Shown here piece by piece: positions 43,482-53,247 of a stretch of DNA of 64,000 nucleotides. The notes under the pieces were generated by a model. It saw only the letters and a program-made list of their open reading frames with translations. It made no database searches and was not told where the DNA came from. Location: positions 1 to 64,000 of the forward strand of contig NZ_BCTR01000033.1 of the NCBI RefSeq assembly GCF_002091475.1. The letters run 5' to 3'. The translations under genes were made by a program, and so were the position numbers. The stretch is from Sphingomonas azotifigens NBRC 15497 (GTDB taxonomy: Bacteria > Pseudomonadota > Alphaproteobacteria > Sphingomonadales > Sphingomonadaceae). Positions within the stretch are counted from its first letter, which is position 1; the number at the start of each line of letters is the position of its first letter.

Positions 43482-45523
43482 CCGATCGCTGGGGCATCGA
43501 CGCGGCAGTCTTTTCGCTCAAATCCTACGCGGCAGGGATGCTGGCCGTGTATCTTGCGCTCTCGATCGGGCTCGACCGGCCCTATTGGTCGTTCCTCACC
43601 GCCTATATCGTCGCGCAGCCGCTGGCCGGCGCGGTGTTCTCCAAGGCGCTGTTTCGCGTGATCGGCACGGTGGTTGGTGCCGCCGCAGCGGTGGCAATGG
43701 TGCCGCCGCTGGTCAACACGCCGGAACTGCTGGTGCTCGCCATTTCGGGCTGGCTGGCGCTATGCGTGTTCGTCTCGTTGCTCGATCGCACGCCGCGCTC
43801 GTACATGTTCGTGCTGGCGGGCTACAGTGCGGTGCTGATCGTGCTGCCGAGCGTCGACACGCCCGCACAGATCTTCACCGTCGCCAGCCTGCGCGTGCAG
43901 GAGATCACCCTCGGCATCCTCTGCGGCAGCTTGGTCCATGGCGTGATCTTCCCCCGCTCGGTCGCCGCCTTCCTGCTGACCCGCGTTTCCGCGATCCTCA
44001 AGGATGCCGAACGTTGGTCGCGGGATTCGCTGGCGCTAGAGCCGGTGCCGGGCGTCGATACCGAGCGGCGGCGGCTCGCGGCCGACATCACCGAGCTCCA
44101 CCAGCTCTCGATCCATCTGCCCTATGAGACCGCGCGCACCACCCCGCGCGTGCGCACCGTTCGCGCATTGCAGGACCAATTGTCGCTGCTGATGCCGCTG
44201 GGTGCGGCGGTCGACGATCGCACCGTGCGCCTTCAGGCGCATGGCGGCCTGCCGCCCGAGGCCGCCGCCCTGCTCACCGATACCCGGGCATGGCTGGAAA
44301 CGCTCGACCGCGACCGGGAGGCGCGCGCCGCCGACGCCGCCGCGTTGGAGGCGCGGTGCGCCGCACTCGAACCGGCGGTGCACGAAGGCAGTTCCTGGCA
44401 CGACCTGCTGCTGCTCAGCCTGCTTTCGCGCCTTGCCGCGTTGATCGCAGCCCACCGCGATTGCCGCGACCTCGCCGAACAGCTCGCCACGCTCGATCGC
44501 CGCCCCGTCTCGCCTCGCGTCGCCGAGCTACTCGAAGGGCGCCGCGGGCGCGAACTGCACATCGATTGGGTCGGTGCGCTGCGCGGCGCGATCGGCGCGT
44601 TCCTCACCCTGTCGGTAGGATCGGCGATCTGGATTGCCAGCGGCTGGGCAGACGGTTCCACCGCGGTGATGCTCGCCGGCGTTTTCCTCTCGCTGTTCGC
44701 CGCAGCGCCCGATCCGCTGCTGCCGCTGCGCTCCTTCTTCTGGGGCACGCTGGCCGCGACGATCCTGGGCGCGATCTATGGCTATGCGATCATGCCGCAG
44801 CTCGACGGGTTCGGCCAACTCGCCGCCGCGATGGCGCCGCCGCTGCTGATCCTCGGCGCGATGATGCACTCGCCGAAATGGATGGGCCTGGCGCTGCCGA
44901 CGCTGCTGGGCCTTGGCAGCCCGCTGCTGATCTCGGCGCGCTACACCAGCGCCTTTGCCAGCTTCGTCAATGGCGGCATCGCGCAGCTGATGGGCGTGGC
45001 CTTTGCGATCCTGATGGCGCGGCTGCTGCAATCCGCCGGGATCGAGCAGGCGATCCGCCGGACGTTGCGCGCCGGCTGGGCCGATATTGCCGAAAGGAGC
45101 AACCTGATGACCCCGCCCGACGTGCGCGGCTGGATCAACCGCATGCTGGACCGGATCGCACTCCTGGCACCGCGCCTGGCGCTTGCCGGCCGTTCCCCGG
45201 GCGCACCGCTCTACGACGCGCTGCGCGACCTGCGCACCGGCGTCGCGATCGGCGAACTGCGCGCGCTGCGCCTCGAGCTTCCGCCCGAACGCGCTGCCCC
45301 GCTGACCGCGGTACTGCGCGACGTGGGCGACTATTACCGCCGGCTCGAACCCTATGCCGAGAAGCCGGACGATCCCGCCCTGCTTGCCCATATCGATGTG
45401 GCGCTGCATGCTATCGCCCGCGACGACGACCGCGCGGTTCGCCGCGCCGGCGCACTCGGCCTGCTGAGCCTGCGCCGCAATCTCTTCCCCGGCGCGGACC
45501 CGGCGCCGGAGGCCGCGCTGTGA
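43478..45523 (+). CDS. FUSC/AaeB-family inner-membrane efflux protein
   Basis: This 681-residue protein has two FUSC-type membrane blocks separated by a soluble region: N-terminal YWSFLTAYIVAQPLAGAVFS and C-terminal GALRGAIGAFLTLSVGSAIW, each with about six spans. AaeB relatives export aromatic carboxylates such as p-hydroxybenzoate. The next genes encode the DUF1656, HlyD and outer-membrane partners, so this is the inner-membrane part of a tripartite pump. Substrate is unknown. Confidence 0.92.
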   Translation: MTDRWGIDAAVFSLKSYAAGMLAVYLALSIGLDRPYWSFLTAYIVAQPLAGAVFSKALFRVIGTVVGAAAAVAMVPPLVNTPELLVLAISGWLALCVFVSLLDRTPRSYMFVLAGYSAVLIVLPSVDTPAQIFTVASLRVQEITLGILCGSLVHGVIFPRSVAAFLLTRVSAILKDAERWSRDSLALEPVPGVDTERRRLAADITELHQLSIHLPYETARTTPRVRTVRALQDQLSLLMPLGAAVDDRTVRLQAHGGLPPEAAALLTDTRAWLETLDRDREARAADAAALEARCAALEPAVHEGSSWHDLLLLSLLSRLAALIAAHRDCRDLAEQLATLDRRPVSPRVAELLEGRRGRELHIDWVGALRGAIGAFLTLSVGSAIWIASGWADGSTAVMLAGVFLSLFAAAPDPLLPLRSFFWGTLAATILGAIYGYAIMPQLDGFGQLAAAMAPPLLILGAMMHSPKWMGLALPTLLGLGSPLLISARYTSAFASFVNGGIAQLMGVAFAILMARLLQSAGIEQAIRRTLRAGWADIAERSNLMTPPDVRGWINRMLDRIALLAPRLALAGRSPGAPLYDALRDLRTGVAIGELRALRLELPPERAAPLTAVLRDVGDYYRRLEPYAEKPDDPALLAHIDVALHAIARDDDRAVRRAGALGLLSLRRNLFPGADPAPEAAL

Positions 45524-45735
45524 TCGGCGAGATCGCGATCGACGGCGTCTATGTGCCGACGATGCTGCTGCTCGGCGTGATCGCCATGCTGCTGACCATC
45601 GCGCTCGCCCGCCTGTTCAATGCCTTCGGCCTGTATCGCTTTGTCGCCTATCGCGCGCTTGTCGATCTCTGCCTGTTCGTTCTTCTGCTCGGCCTGCTCG
45701 CCTGGGCCTCGCCCCTGATTGGATTCCGACCATGA
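45520..45735 (+). CDS. DUF1656 small membrane protein
   Basis: This 71-residue protein (GTG start overlapping the FUSC stop) starts IGEIAIDGVYVPTMLLLGVI and has two membrane spans, with RLFNAFGLYRFVAYRALVDL between them. This is the DUF1656/AaeX pattern, regularly found between FUSC and HlyD genes. Its role in the pump is not established. Confidence 0.9.
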   Translation: MIGEIAIDGVYVPTMLLLGVIAMLLTIALARLFNAFGLYRFVAYRALVDLCLFVLLLGLLAWASPLIGFRP

Positions 45736-46664
45736 AACGCTACCTCCCCATCCTTGGCCGCAGCGCCGCGACGATCGTGATCGTGATCGCGGCCACCGTC
45801 GTCGCCTGGTGGCTGTGGCAGCATTATGCGCGCAGCCCCTGGACGCGCGACGGCCGGGTCCGCGCGGACGTGGTGCGGGTGACCCCCGATATCGGCGGGC
45901 TGGTGACCGCGGTGATGGTCCGCGACAACCAGCAGGTAAAGGCGGGCGACCTGCTCTTCGTGATCGATCAGCCGCGCTATTCGCTGGCGCTGGCCCAGGC
46001 GCGGGCGAGCGTCGAGAGCGCCCGCGCGACGCTCAACCAGGCGCAGCGCGAAGCCCGACGCGACCTCGCGCTCGGCAACCTCGTCGCCGCCGAAACGCAC
46101 GAGCAGAATGTCGCGCGGGCCGCCACCGCCCAGGCTGCCCTGGTCCAGGCGCTCACCTCGGTGCAGAGCGCCGAACTGAACGTATCGCGCACCCAGGTAA
46201 AGGCGTCGGTAAACGGCACCGTCACGAATCTCGATCTCCACCCCGGCGACTATGTCGCGGCCGGCCAGCAGGCGATGGCGCTGGTCGATGCCGACAGCCT
46301 GCGCGTCGAAGGCTATTTCGAGGAAACCAAGCTGCCCAGCATCCGCATCGGCGCGCCGGTGACCGTCGAACTGATGGGCGAGCCCCGCGTGCTGCACGGC
46401 GTCGTCGAAAGCATCTCGGCAGGCATCAACGACACCACGCGAAGCAATGCCGGCAACCTGTTGCCCAATGTCGACCCGACCTACAGCTGGGTCCGGCTCG
46501 CCCAGCGCATCCCGGTACGGGTGAAGCTGACCCAGGTGCCCGCCGACATCCGCCTGATCTCGGGCCGCACCGCGACGGTGACGATCCAGCCGAGCGCCGT
46601 CGCCCAGCCTGCGCCTGCCCGGCCAAGCCCGACCCCCACACCGACCCCGACCAAGGCGCATTGA
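45732..46664 (+). CDS. HlyD/AaeA-type periplasmic adaptor
   Basis: This 310-residue protein is anchored by one N-terminal span (ATIVIVIAATVVAWWLWQHY) and has the biotinyl-lipoyl-like halves VTPDIGGLVTAVMVRDNQQV and VKASVNGTVTNLDLHPGDYV flanking an Ala/Arg-rich coiled coil, as in membrane-fusion proteins. It links the FUSC pump to the outer-membrane factor. The C-terminus is Pro/Thr-rich. It overlaps the DUF1656 gene by four bases. Confidence 0.92.
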   Translation: MKRYLPILGRSAATIVIVIAATVVAWWLWQHYARSPWTRDGRVRADVVRVTPDIGGLVTAVMVRDNQQVKAGDLLFVIDQPRYSLALAQARASVESARATLNQAQREARRDLALGNLVAAETHEQNVARAATAQAALVQALTSVQSAELNVSRTQVKASVNGTVTNLDLHPGDYVAAGQQAMALVDADSLRVEGYFEETKLPSIRIGAPVTVELMGEPRVLHGVVESISAGINDTTRSNAGNLLPNVDPTYSWVRLAQRIPVRVKLTQVPADIRLISGRTATVTIQPSAVAQPAPARPSPTPTPTPTKAH

Positions 46665-46666
46665 AG

Positions 46667-48064
46667 ATGCGCGCACTCCCCCTCGTCGCCGCGCTCGCAC
46701 TGGTCGCCGGCTGCACCCGCGCCGGGCCGGACTATCATCCCCCCGTCACCGGTCCGGCGAACAGCCCGGCCGCGACCGGCAACTTCCTCTCGGCGCAGGA
46801 CAAGGCGTTCAGCGACGAGCCCCTGCCCGATCACTGGTGGCGCCTCTACGCCGATCCGCGACTAGACGCGCTGGTCGAGGAGGCGCTCGCCGCCAATGCC
46901 GATCTGCGCGTCGCCGACGCCAATCTCCGTCGCGCCGAAGCCGTGGTCCGCCAGACCGAAGCCTCGCGGATGCTGACCACCGACCTGTCGGGCGGCGGCA
47001 CCCTCGCCCGCGCCTCGAATACCGGCGCCACGCTGCCCGGCAAGCTCGGCTACAACCTCGGCATCTCGGTCGGCTATCCGCTCGATGTGCGCGGCAAGAT
47101 CGCCCGCGCGATCGAGGCCAGCCTCGCCGATCGCGATACCATCGCCGCCGCGCGCGATGCGGTGCGGGTGAGCGTCGCCGCCGCCACCGCACGCGCCTAT
47201 GCCGATGTCTGCGCTGCCAATTTCCGGCTGGCAGCGACCCAGCGGATCGTAACCCTGCAGCGCCAGACCTTCTCCGCCACCCAGCGCCTCCAGCGCGCGG
47301 GCCGCGGCACCGCCTTCGACGTCAGCCGCGCCCAGGCTGCGGTGCAGGCCAGCGAGGCCAATCTGCCGGTCTTCGCCGCACAGCGTCGCGGCGGGCTCTA
47401 CACGCTCGCCGCGCTGCTCGGCCGCCCAGCCGCCGACTATCCGCGCGACATCGAAAGCTGCGCCGCGCTTCCCGCCCTCCCCCGCCCGATGCCGGTAGGC
47501 GACGGCGCCGCCATGATCCGCCGCCGCCCGGATATCCGCCAAGCCGAACGCGTGATCGCCGGCGACACCGCGCGGATCGGTGTCGCCACCGCCGATCTCT
47601 ATCCGCAGATCAGCCTTGGCGGCTCGGCAGGGCTCAGCGGTCCGCTCGACGATCTCGGCAGTCCGAGTTCGTTCGGCTTCAGCCTCGGCCCGCTGATCAG
47701 TTGGAGCTTCCCCAACCGGCCCGCCGTCCGTGCGCGCATCGAGGCGGCGGGTGCGCAGGTCGATGCCGATATCGCCCGCTTCGATTCCACTGTGCTCGGC
47801 GCGCTGCGCGATACCGAAACGGCGCTGGAAACCTATGCGCGCGATCGCGATCAGGCTGAAGCGCTGCGCCGTGCCCGCGACAGCGCCGCGACGGCGGCCG
47901 ATCAGGCGGGTCGGCTGTTCCGCTTCGGCCGCAGCGATTTCCTCGCGCTGCTTCAGGCGCAGAGCAGCCTCGCCCAGGCAGAGGCGAGCTACGCCACCGC
48001 CCAGGCCCGCCTGCCCGATGACCAGATCGCGATCTTTCTCGCACTTGGCGGCGGCTGGGAATAA
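46667..48064 (+). CDS. NodT-type outer-membrane factor lipoprotein
   Basis: This 465-residue protein has a lipoprotein signal ([13 protein letters not shown], Cys near 15) and the RND outer-membrane-factor repeats: [20 protein letters not shown] and [20 protein letters not shown]. It forms the outer-membrane channel of the pump. The start codon lies two bases after the adaptor stop (an overlapping TTG at 46661 is an alternative). It closes the efflux operon. Confidence 0.93.
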   Translation: MRALPLVAALALVAGCTRAGPDYHPPVTGPANSPAATGNFLSAQDKAFSDEPLPDHWWRLYADPRLDALVEEALAANADLRVADANLRRAEAVVRQTEASRMLTTDLSGGGTLARASNTGATLPGKLGYNLGISVGYPLDVRGKIARAIEASLADRDTIAAARDAVRVSVAAATARAYADVCAANFRLAATQRIVTLQRQTFSATQRLQRAGRGTAFDVSRAQAAVQASEANLPVFAAQRRGGLYTLAALLGRPAADYPRDIESCAALPALPRPMPVGDGAAMIRRRPDIRQAERVIAGDTARIGVATADLYPQISLGGSAGLSGPLDDLGSPSSFGFSLGPLISWSFPNRPAVRARIEAAGAQVDADIARFDSTVLGALRDTETALETYARDRDQAEALRRARDSAATAADQAGRLFRFGRSDFLALLQAQSSLAQAEASYATAQARLPDDQIAIFLALGGGWE

Positions 48065-48074
48065 GAGCGGCCCC

Positions 48075-49379
48075 ATGACCTTCACCGATATCGCGAGCCG
48101 GACCTACAACCATAATTTCCGGCTAGATCCGATCGTCCGCAGCCTGCTCGATACGGATTTCTACAAGCTGCTGATGCTGCAGATGATCCGGCGGCTGCAT
48201 CCCGAGACGCAGGTCACCTTCTCGCTGATCAACCGCAGCAAGTCGGTGCGATTGGCCGAAGTGATCGACGAGGCCGAACTGCGCGCGCAGCTCGATCATG
48301 CGCGGACGCTGCGCTTCGCCAAGAAGGAGCTGATCTGGCTTGCCGGCAACAGCTTCTACGGCAAGACCCAGATGTTCGCGCCGGACTTCATCGCCTGGCT
48401 CGCCGACTTCCAGCTGCCGGCCTATGAGCTGGAGCGGCACGATGGCCAGTTCGTGCTCCATTTCCACGGCCCCTGGACCCACACGACCATGTGGGAGATC
48501 CCGGCACTGACCATCGTCAACGAACTCCGCTCGCGCGCGGCGATGCGCGGGCGCGACCGGTTCGCGCTCGACGTGCTCTATGCCCGCGCCAAAGCGAAGC
48601 TGTGGGACAAGGTGGAGCGGCTGCGCACCCTACCCGATCTGGTGCTGTCGGATTTCGGTACCCGCCGGCGCCATGGCTTTCTGTGGCAGCGCTGGTGCGT
48701 CGAAGCGCTGAAGGAAGGGCTCGGCCACCGCTTCATCGGCACCTCCAACGTGCTGCTGGCGATGGACGCGGACCTGGAAGCGATCGGCACCAACGCGCAC
48801 GAGCTGCCGATGGTGGAAGCGGCTCTGTCGTCCGACGACGCGGCACTTGCCGACGCGCCCTATCGCGTGCTCGAGCAATGGCGCGCGCATTATGGCGGCA
48901 ATCTGCTGATCGCGCTGCCCGATGCGTTCGGCACCACCTCGTTCCTCGCCCGCGCGCCCGATTGGGTGGCCGACTGGACCGGCTTCCGCCCGGACAGCGC
49001 CCCGCCCATCCCGGGCGGCGAGCAGATCCTGCGCTGGTGGCAGGACCATGGCCGCGATCCGCGCGACAAGCTGCTGATCTTCTCCGACGGCATGGACGTC
49101 GATTCGATCGAGGCAACGTATCGCCACTTCAACGGGCGGGTGCGGATGAGCTTCGGCTGGGGGACCAACCTCACCAACGACTTCCGCGGCTGCGACCCCG
49201 ACGGCGAGGCGGGACTGGAGCCGATCTCGCTCGTCTGCAAGGTCGTGGCGGCAAACGGCCGCCCGGCCGTCAAGCTCTCGGACAATCCGGCCAAGGCGAC
49301 CGGCGAGCCGGCGGAGATCGAACGCTATCTGCGCGTGTTCGGTAGCGCCGGTCGCACCGAACACGCGGTGCAGGTCTAG
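48075..49379 (+). CDS. pncB: Nicotinate phosphoribosyltransferase
   Basis: PncB converts nicotinate, PRPP and ATP to nicotinate mononucleotide, the first salvage step to NAD. The 434-residue protein shows [60 protein letters not shown] and [14 protein letters not shown]. It follows the efflux operon by ten bases and converges on the DUF2332 gene with a four-base overlap. nadE, which finishes NAD synthesis, is 11.5 kb away. Confidence 0.96.
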   Translation: MTFTDIASRTYNHNFRLDPIVRSLLDTDFYKLLMLQMIRRLHPETQVTFSLINRSKSVRLAEVIDEAELRAQLDHARTLRFAKKELIWLAGNSFYGKTQMFAPDFIAWLADFQLPAYELERHDGQFVLHFHGPWTHTTMWEIPALTIVNELRSRAAMRGRDRFALDVLYARAKAKLWDKVERLRTLPDLVLSDFGTRRRHGFLWQRWCVEALKEGLGHRFIGTSNVLLAMDADLEAIGTNAHELPMVEAALSSDDAALADAPYRVLEQWRAHYGGNLLIALPDAFGTTSFLARAPDWVADWTGFRPDSAPPIPGGEQILRWWQDHGRDPRDKLLIFSDGMDVDSIEATYRHFNGRVRMSFGWGTNLTNDFRGCDPDGEAGLEPISLVCKVVAANGRPAVKLSDNPAKATGEPAEIERYLRVFGSAGRTEHAVQV

Positions 49380-50419
49380 CCGCGCCAGTCGACCGAATTG
49401 CCGTACGGGTGACACACCGCCAACACACGGCGCTCCTCCCCGCCCGGAAACCAGCTGAGCGACAGGCGAACTTCGCTGCGCGTCTCCGTCCATTCGAAGC
49501 CGACCCAGGCGAGCGGGCGCTCGGGCGTCGCATATTGGCCGGCATCGCGGATCATCGCTACCACCGCGGCGCGATCGCGGGGCGGAAGATATTGCAGCAC
49601 CATCGAGTGCATCACCACGCGGCAGACGCCTTCGGCCTGCGGTTCGGCCAGCTCGCGCGCCAGCCATTCGGACGCATCGCCTCGCGCGATTTCGGGCGGA
49701 TGACGCCGCGCCATGCCGAGCGCCTCTTCGAGCCGGTGCAGCCGCGACGGCTGATCGGCGAAGATATAGGCCATCAACCGCTCGCAGGTAGCAGGATCGG
49801 CAGCGTTCAACGGATTGAGATCGACACCGCGGGCCGCGACGACTTCGAGCGGCGCCGGCAGCGGCGCGGACCCGTTCCACTCGGGCGCGACCTGTACCGG
49901 CGAATGGCGGTCGCCCGCCAGCACCCCGCCCAGATCGAAGCCGTAACGACCGAGATTGAGGTTGAGGCCGCAGCTCGACCCGATCTCGAGCAACTCGAAC
50001 GGCAACCCGAAGCGGCGGCGGACCTGCATCAGCGCGGCGACGATCGCACCCGACCGGCCGACCTCGTTGGTCTGCGGCGTGCGGCGCAGGAACCCAGCGA
50101 TCAGGTCGTCCTCGGCAGCAAGTGCCTCGCCGATCGCGCCGTCGAAATCGTCATGTTCGTAGCGATAGAGCGCAGCAAGGGCGGGCGGATTGCCGCGCCG
50201 CGCCAGAAAGTGCAGCGCGGCGTTGAACCGCATCGCCAGCGCGGCCGAGGCGGCGTCGCCCTCCCAATGGGTGATCACCGCTTCGCTATGCGGTGCGCGG
50301 CCCAGCTGGCGTAGCCCGGCGGCAAGCACCGCGCCGACAAAGGGCGATCCCAGATCGGTGGCGACCCGCGCCATGCGCGCGATTTCCGCCGGACCCGTCC
50401 GGGGCGCAATCCTGTCCAT
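49376..50419 (-). CDS. DUF2332 family protein
   Basis: This protein of about 347 residues belongs to DUF2332, whose core resembles SAM-dependent methyltransferases: [20 protein letters not shown] is the glycine-rich loop, and [20 protein letters not shown] and [20 protein letters not shown] are family blocks. No substrate is known. MDRIAP at 50419 is chosen as start; in-frame ATGs at 50470 and 50515 are alternatives. It overlaps pncB convergently by four bases. Confidence 0.8.
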   Translation of the reverse strand: MDRIAPRTGPAEIARMARVATDLGSPFVGAVLAAGLRQLGRAPHSEAVITHWEGDAASAALAMRFNAALHFLARRGNPPALAALYRYEHDDFDGAIGEALAAEDDLIAGFLRRTPQTNEVGRSGAIVAALMQVRRRFGLPFELLEIGSSCGLNLNLGRYGFDLGGVLAGDRHSPVQVAPEWNGSAPLPAPLEVVAARGVDLNPLNAADPATCERLMAYIFADQPSRLHRLEEALGMARRHPPEIARGDASEWLARELAEPQAEGVCRVVMHSMVLQYLPPRDRAAVVAMIRDAGQYATPERPLAWVGFEWTETRSEVRLSLSWFPGGEERRVLAVCHPYGNSVDWRG

Positions 50420-50523
50420 TCCAATAATCCCTGGCGGGAGCACCTGCTCCGGAATCTTCTCGCGGGGCATCGCTCGATTCGCAACCGGACCGAACGATGC
50501 CCCGCGGGATTGCATATCGTCGA

Positions 50524-52380
50524 TCAGAACGACTGCCAGTCGTCGTCCGCAGAACCGCTGTTGCGCACCAGCGCCGAGACGGCGGCCTTGGGCAGCGGCT
50601 TGACATGCCCGCCGCTGAACCGCGCCGGCGATACCCGAGCGCTGCTCACCGGCGCGCCGCTGCCCACGTTGAACCGGCTGGCCTGTTCGGAGAGGACGCT
50701 GACCTCGCTCGCCAGGTTACGCGCGGCAGCCGAAGTTTCCTCGACCATCGCGGCATTCTGCTGCGTCGATTGATCCATCTCGCCAAGAGCGGCGCTGATC
50801 TCGGTGACCGCGCTCGACTGGGCATGGTTGTCCGACGCCATGTTGCCAAGCAGCTGGTGCACCTCGCCGACACCGCTTGAGATGTCGGCCAGCGCCCCGT
50901 CGACCCGCTGCACGGCCTGCACCGCGGTGACGATGTCGCTCTGTGTCGCGGTCAGCTGGTCGCGCGCGCGGCCAGCCTCCTCTTCCGCCCGCATCGCCAG
51001 GGCGGAGACGAGATCGGCGACGACCGCGAACCCGCGACCCGCCTCGCCCGCGCGACCGGCTTCGACCGCGGCGTTCATCGCCAGAACGCGCGTCTGGAAC
51101 GCAATCTTGTCGAGACCCTCGATGACGCTGTCGATGCCCTTGGCGCTGTCGGACACGCGGGTCATCGCCTGCACCGCCTCGTCGGCCGTCGCGCGACCAT
51201 TGTCCACCGTCGCCATCGTGCCGTCGGCGCGCTCCACGGTCTGGCCGGCAGCGGTAGCGGTCGCCTTGAGGCGCTGGTCCATCTGGGTGACGGCAGCAGC
51301 CGTTTCCTCGAGGCTGGCGGCATTGGCTTCGGTGCGGCGCGCGAGATCCTCGCTGGCCTGGGCAATCTCGTTCGAGCCGGTGCGGATCGACGCGGTTGCC
51401 TCGATCACCGACGAGATCAGCTCGCGCAGGCTCGACAGGGCGTTGTTGAAGTTGGTCTTGACGGCACCGTATTCGCCCGGGAACTCGGCGTTGATCTGCG
51501 CGGTCAGATTGCCCTGGGCCAGCTCGGCGAGATGCGAGGAGACCGTCTCGACGACCATTTTCTGCACCGCCTCGGCCTTGGCGCTGGCGGCGTCGGACGC
51601 TTCCTTGGCGAGGGCGGCGTCGCGGAAGACCAGCACCGCGCGCGCCATGTCGCCCAGTTCGTCGCCGCGCGTCGTGGCAGGGACGTCGACATGGTTCCGG
51701 CCCGCAGCAAGATCGGCCATGGTGCGGGTCAGCTGGCTGATCGGGCGCGCGATGATGCTGCTCAGCGTGACGGCGAGCGCGATGGCGATGCCGATCAGCG
51801 CGACGGCGCCGATGATCAGCACGGTGGTCGCGGTGCTGATCGCACCTTCCTGGCGGGCGCCGTTCTTTTCGATTGCTTCGGCCTGCGCGTCCTTGATCGC
51901 GCGCAGCGGCAACACCGCCGCCGAAACCAGCACCGCCTTGCCGGCGCTACGCACCTGGGCTTCCGCTTCCTCGCGCTTGCCGGCCTTGACTTCGGCGATC
52001 AGGCGATCGCCCCACTTTTCGCGCCACGACAGCGTTTCGGCGCGCGACTTGCGCAGTCCGTCGAGCAGCGCCGGATCGGTCAGCAGCTTCTCCAGCTCGG
52101 CCGAGGTCTCGTCATATTCGGTCCGGCCTTCGTCATAGGACTTGAGATAGGTCGGGTCGGCGGTGACGAGGAAACCGCGCAACTGGCTGTTCTGGCGCAG
52201 CAGTGCGGTTTCGAGGGTCAGCGTCTTCGAGTGGATCTGCTGGCTGAGATTGTTCTGGTCGGTCACCGAACGGATCATCGAGATGTTCATGAAGAACACG
52301 ATCATCACCGTCGCCGCCGATGCACAGATCAGCAGGAACGACAGTGCGAGCTTCCTCGGAATTTTCATCGATGCAATCAT
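50524..52380 (-). CDS. Methyl-accepting chemotaxis protein, second
   Basis: This 618-residue receptor has a span at about residues 12-32 (LSFLLICASAATVMIVFF), a helical periplasmic sensor of CHASE3/four-helix type (LTLETALLRQNSQLRGFLVT) to about residue 185, a second span (TTVLIIGAVALIGIAIALAV), HAMP and a signalling domain. Its tip matches the other receptor: GRGFAVVADLVSALAMRAEE. The C-terminus DDDWQSF is again a CheR-type tether. The ligand is unknown. Confidence 0.92.
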   Translation of the reverse strand: MIASMKIPRKLALSFLLICASAATVMIVFFMNISMIRSVTDQNNLSQQIHSKTLTLETALLRQNSQLRGFLVTADPTYLKSYDEGRTEYDETSAELEKLLTDPALLDGLRKSRAETLSWREKWGDRLIAEVKAGKREEAEAQVRSAGKAVLVSAAVLPLRAIKDAQAEAIEKNGARQEGAISTATTVLIIGAVALIGIAIALAVTLSSIIARPISQLTRTMADLAAGRNHVDVPATTRGDELGDMARAVLVFRDAALAKEASDAASAKAEAVQKMVVETVSSHLAELAQGNLTAQINAEFPGEYGAVKTNFNNALSSLRELISSVIEATASIRTGSNEIAQASEDLARRTEANAASLEETAAAVTQMDQRLKATATAAGQTVERADGTMATVDNGRATADEAVQAMTRVSDSAKGIDSVIEGLDKIAFQTRVLAMNAAVEAGRAGEAGRGFAVVADLVSALAMRAEEEAGRARDQLTATQSDIVTAVQAVQRVDGALADISSGVGEVHQLLGNMASDNHAQSSAVTEISAALGEMDQSTQQNAAMVEETSAAARNLASEVSVLSEQASRFNVGSGAPVSSARVSPARFSGGHVKPLPKAAVSALVRNSGSADDDWQSF

Positions 52381-52914
52381 TGCTGGTCTTTCCGATACGT
52401 TCTGGGGCGCCCGATGGTGCTGGTCTCGATCCCGGCGTGCGCTGGTGCCGAACCGAGGGAGGGGAAAGGAGAGTTGGAGATCACCGCATCATGATCGGTG
52501 CCGACCTCCGGTCGCGGTGCACCCCGGCAGGATGTGCCACCACATCGTCCGCCGTGGCAGGAAACCGTGTATGACCGTACATTCCCCGATAGCTCCTGTT
52601 CGCAGTTCACCGCATTATAGGAAGAATCCGTTACCGATCGGTTCACCGCGCCCGGAAACCGTCGCAGTAGAAACACTTAATTGTCTGGCAGCGGCAGGAA
52701 ACGTTGGAGCATGTACTTGGGATAGCGCTATCCGGCGCACATCCGAATACCGCGCAAACACGCTTATTTGACCATGACGATGGAGCTATAGCAGCAAGTG
52801 AAACCACCTTCCCGCGAAGGCCGTTTCTACGTAAGCGCAAGCCACCGCCGCCGAATTAGCAAAGGAATCGACGGCGGCAGAATAATTAGCCTAACATTGT
52901 AACACTTTACTGCG
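52381..52914. other. 534-bp stretch without a gene
   Basis: No convincing coding frame is seen. The stretch is less GC-rich than its surroundings, particularly at 52560-52680 and 52760-52910. It contains one perfect 14-base palindrome at 52720-52733 (listed separately) and the upstream region of the second chemoreceptor. It may be the remains of a deleted gene with its regulatory site; that is inference. Confidence 0.5.
52720..52733. promoter_or_regulatory. LacI-family-like operator palindrome
   Basis: GGATAGCGCTATCC is a perfect 14-base palindrome with the central CG-containing AGCGCT core typical of LacI-family operators. No regulated gene adjoins it: the nearest starts are the chemoreceptor (340 bases, minus) and the aminotransferase (515 bases, plus). 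Confidence 0.4.
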
Positions 52915-53148
52915 TCATTTGCGCTCCTTGCGGCCGCCCTTCCAGTAGAGCAGGCCCGCGACGATCGCGGCGGATCCGATGCCGATGGCGGCCCCCATGC
53001 CGATCTGCCGCGTGCTCGGCGTCCGGCGCTTGGCGGCGGCGGCCTGCTCCTTCGCAACGGCGATCGCCTCCCCGCCCTCGCCGTGCGGCGTTTCCGTCGT
53101 CGGGTAGGGGGACTGCGATTCGGCGGGCACGGGCGGTTTCTTGCTCAT
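52915..53148 (-). CDS. Small single-span membrane protein
   Basis: This 77-residue protein has a Pro/Ser-rich N-terminal part, a charged helix (EAIAVAKEQAAAAKRR) and one span near the C-terminus (GMGAAIGIGSAAIVAGLLYW) ending in basic KGGRKERK. Two adjacent ATG codons (53151, 53148) follow GAAGGAAG; the second has the better spacing. Function unknown. It is divergent from the aminotransferase gene. Confidence 0.65.
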   Translation of the reverse strand: MSKKPPVPAESQSPYPTTETPHGEGGEAIAVAKEQAAAAKRRTPSTRQIGMGAAIGIGSAAIVAGLLYWKGGRKERK

Positions 53149-53247
53149 CATCTTCCTTCGACACACGCGGTCAGCAACCGCTTTCTTCATGCGGCGATTG
53201 CCCCCCGGCTTGCAAGGCGCAACCGCACCCCGCAATAGCGGTCTGCG

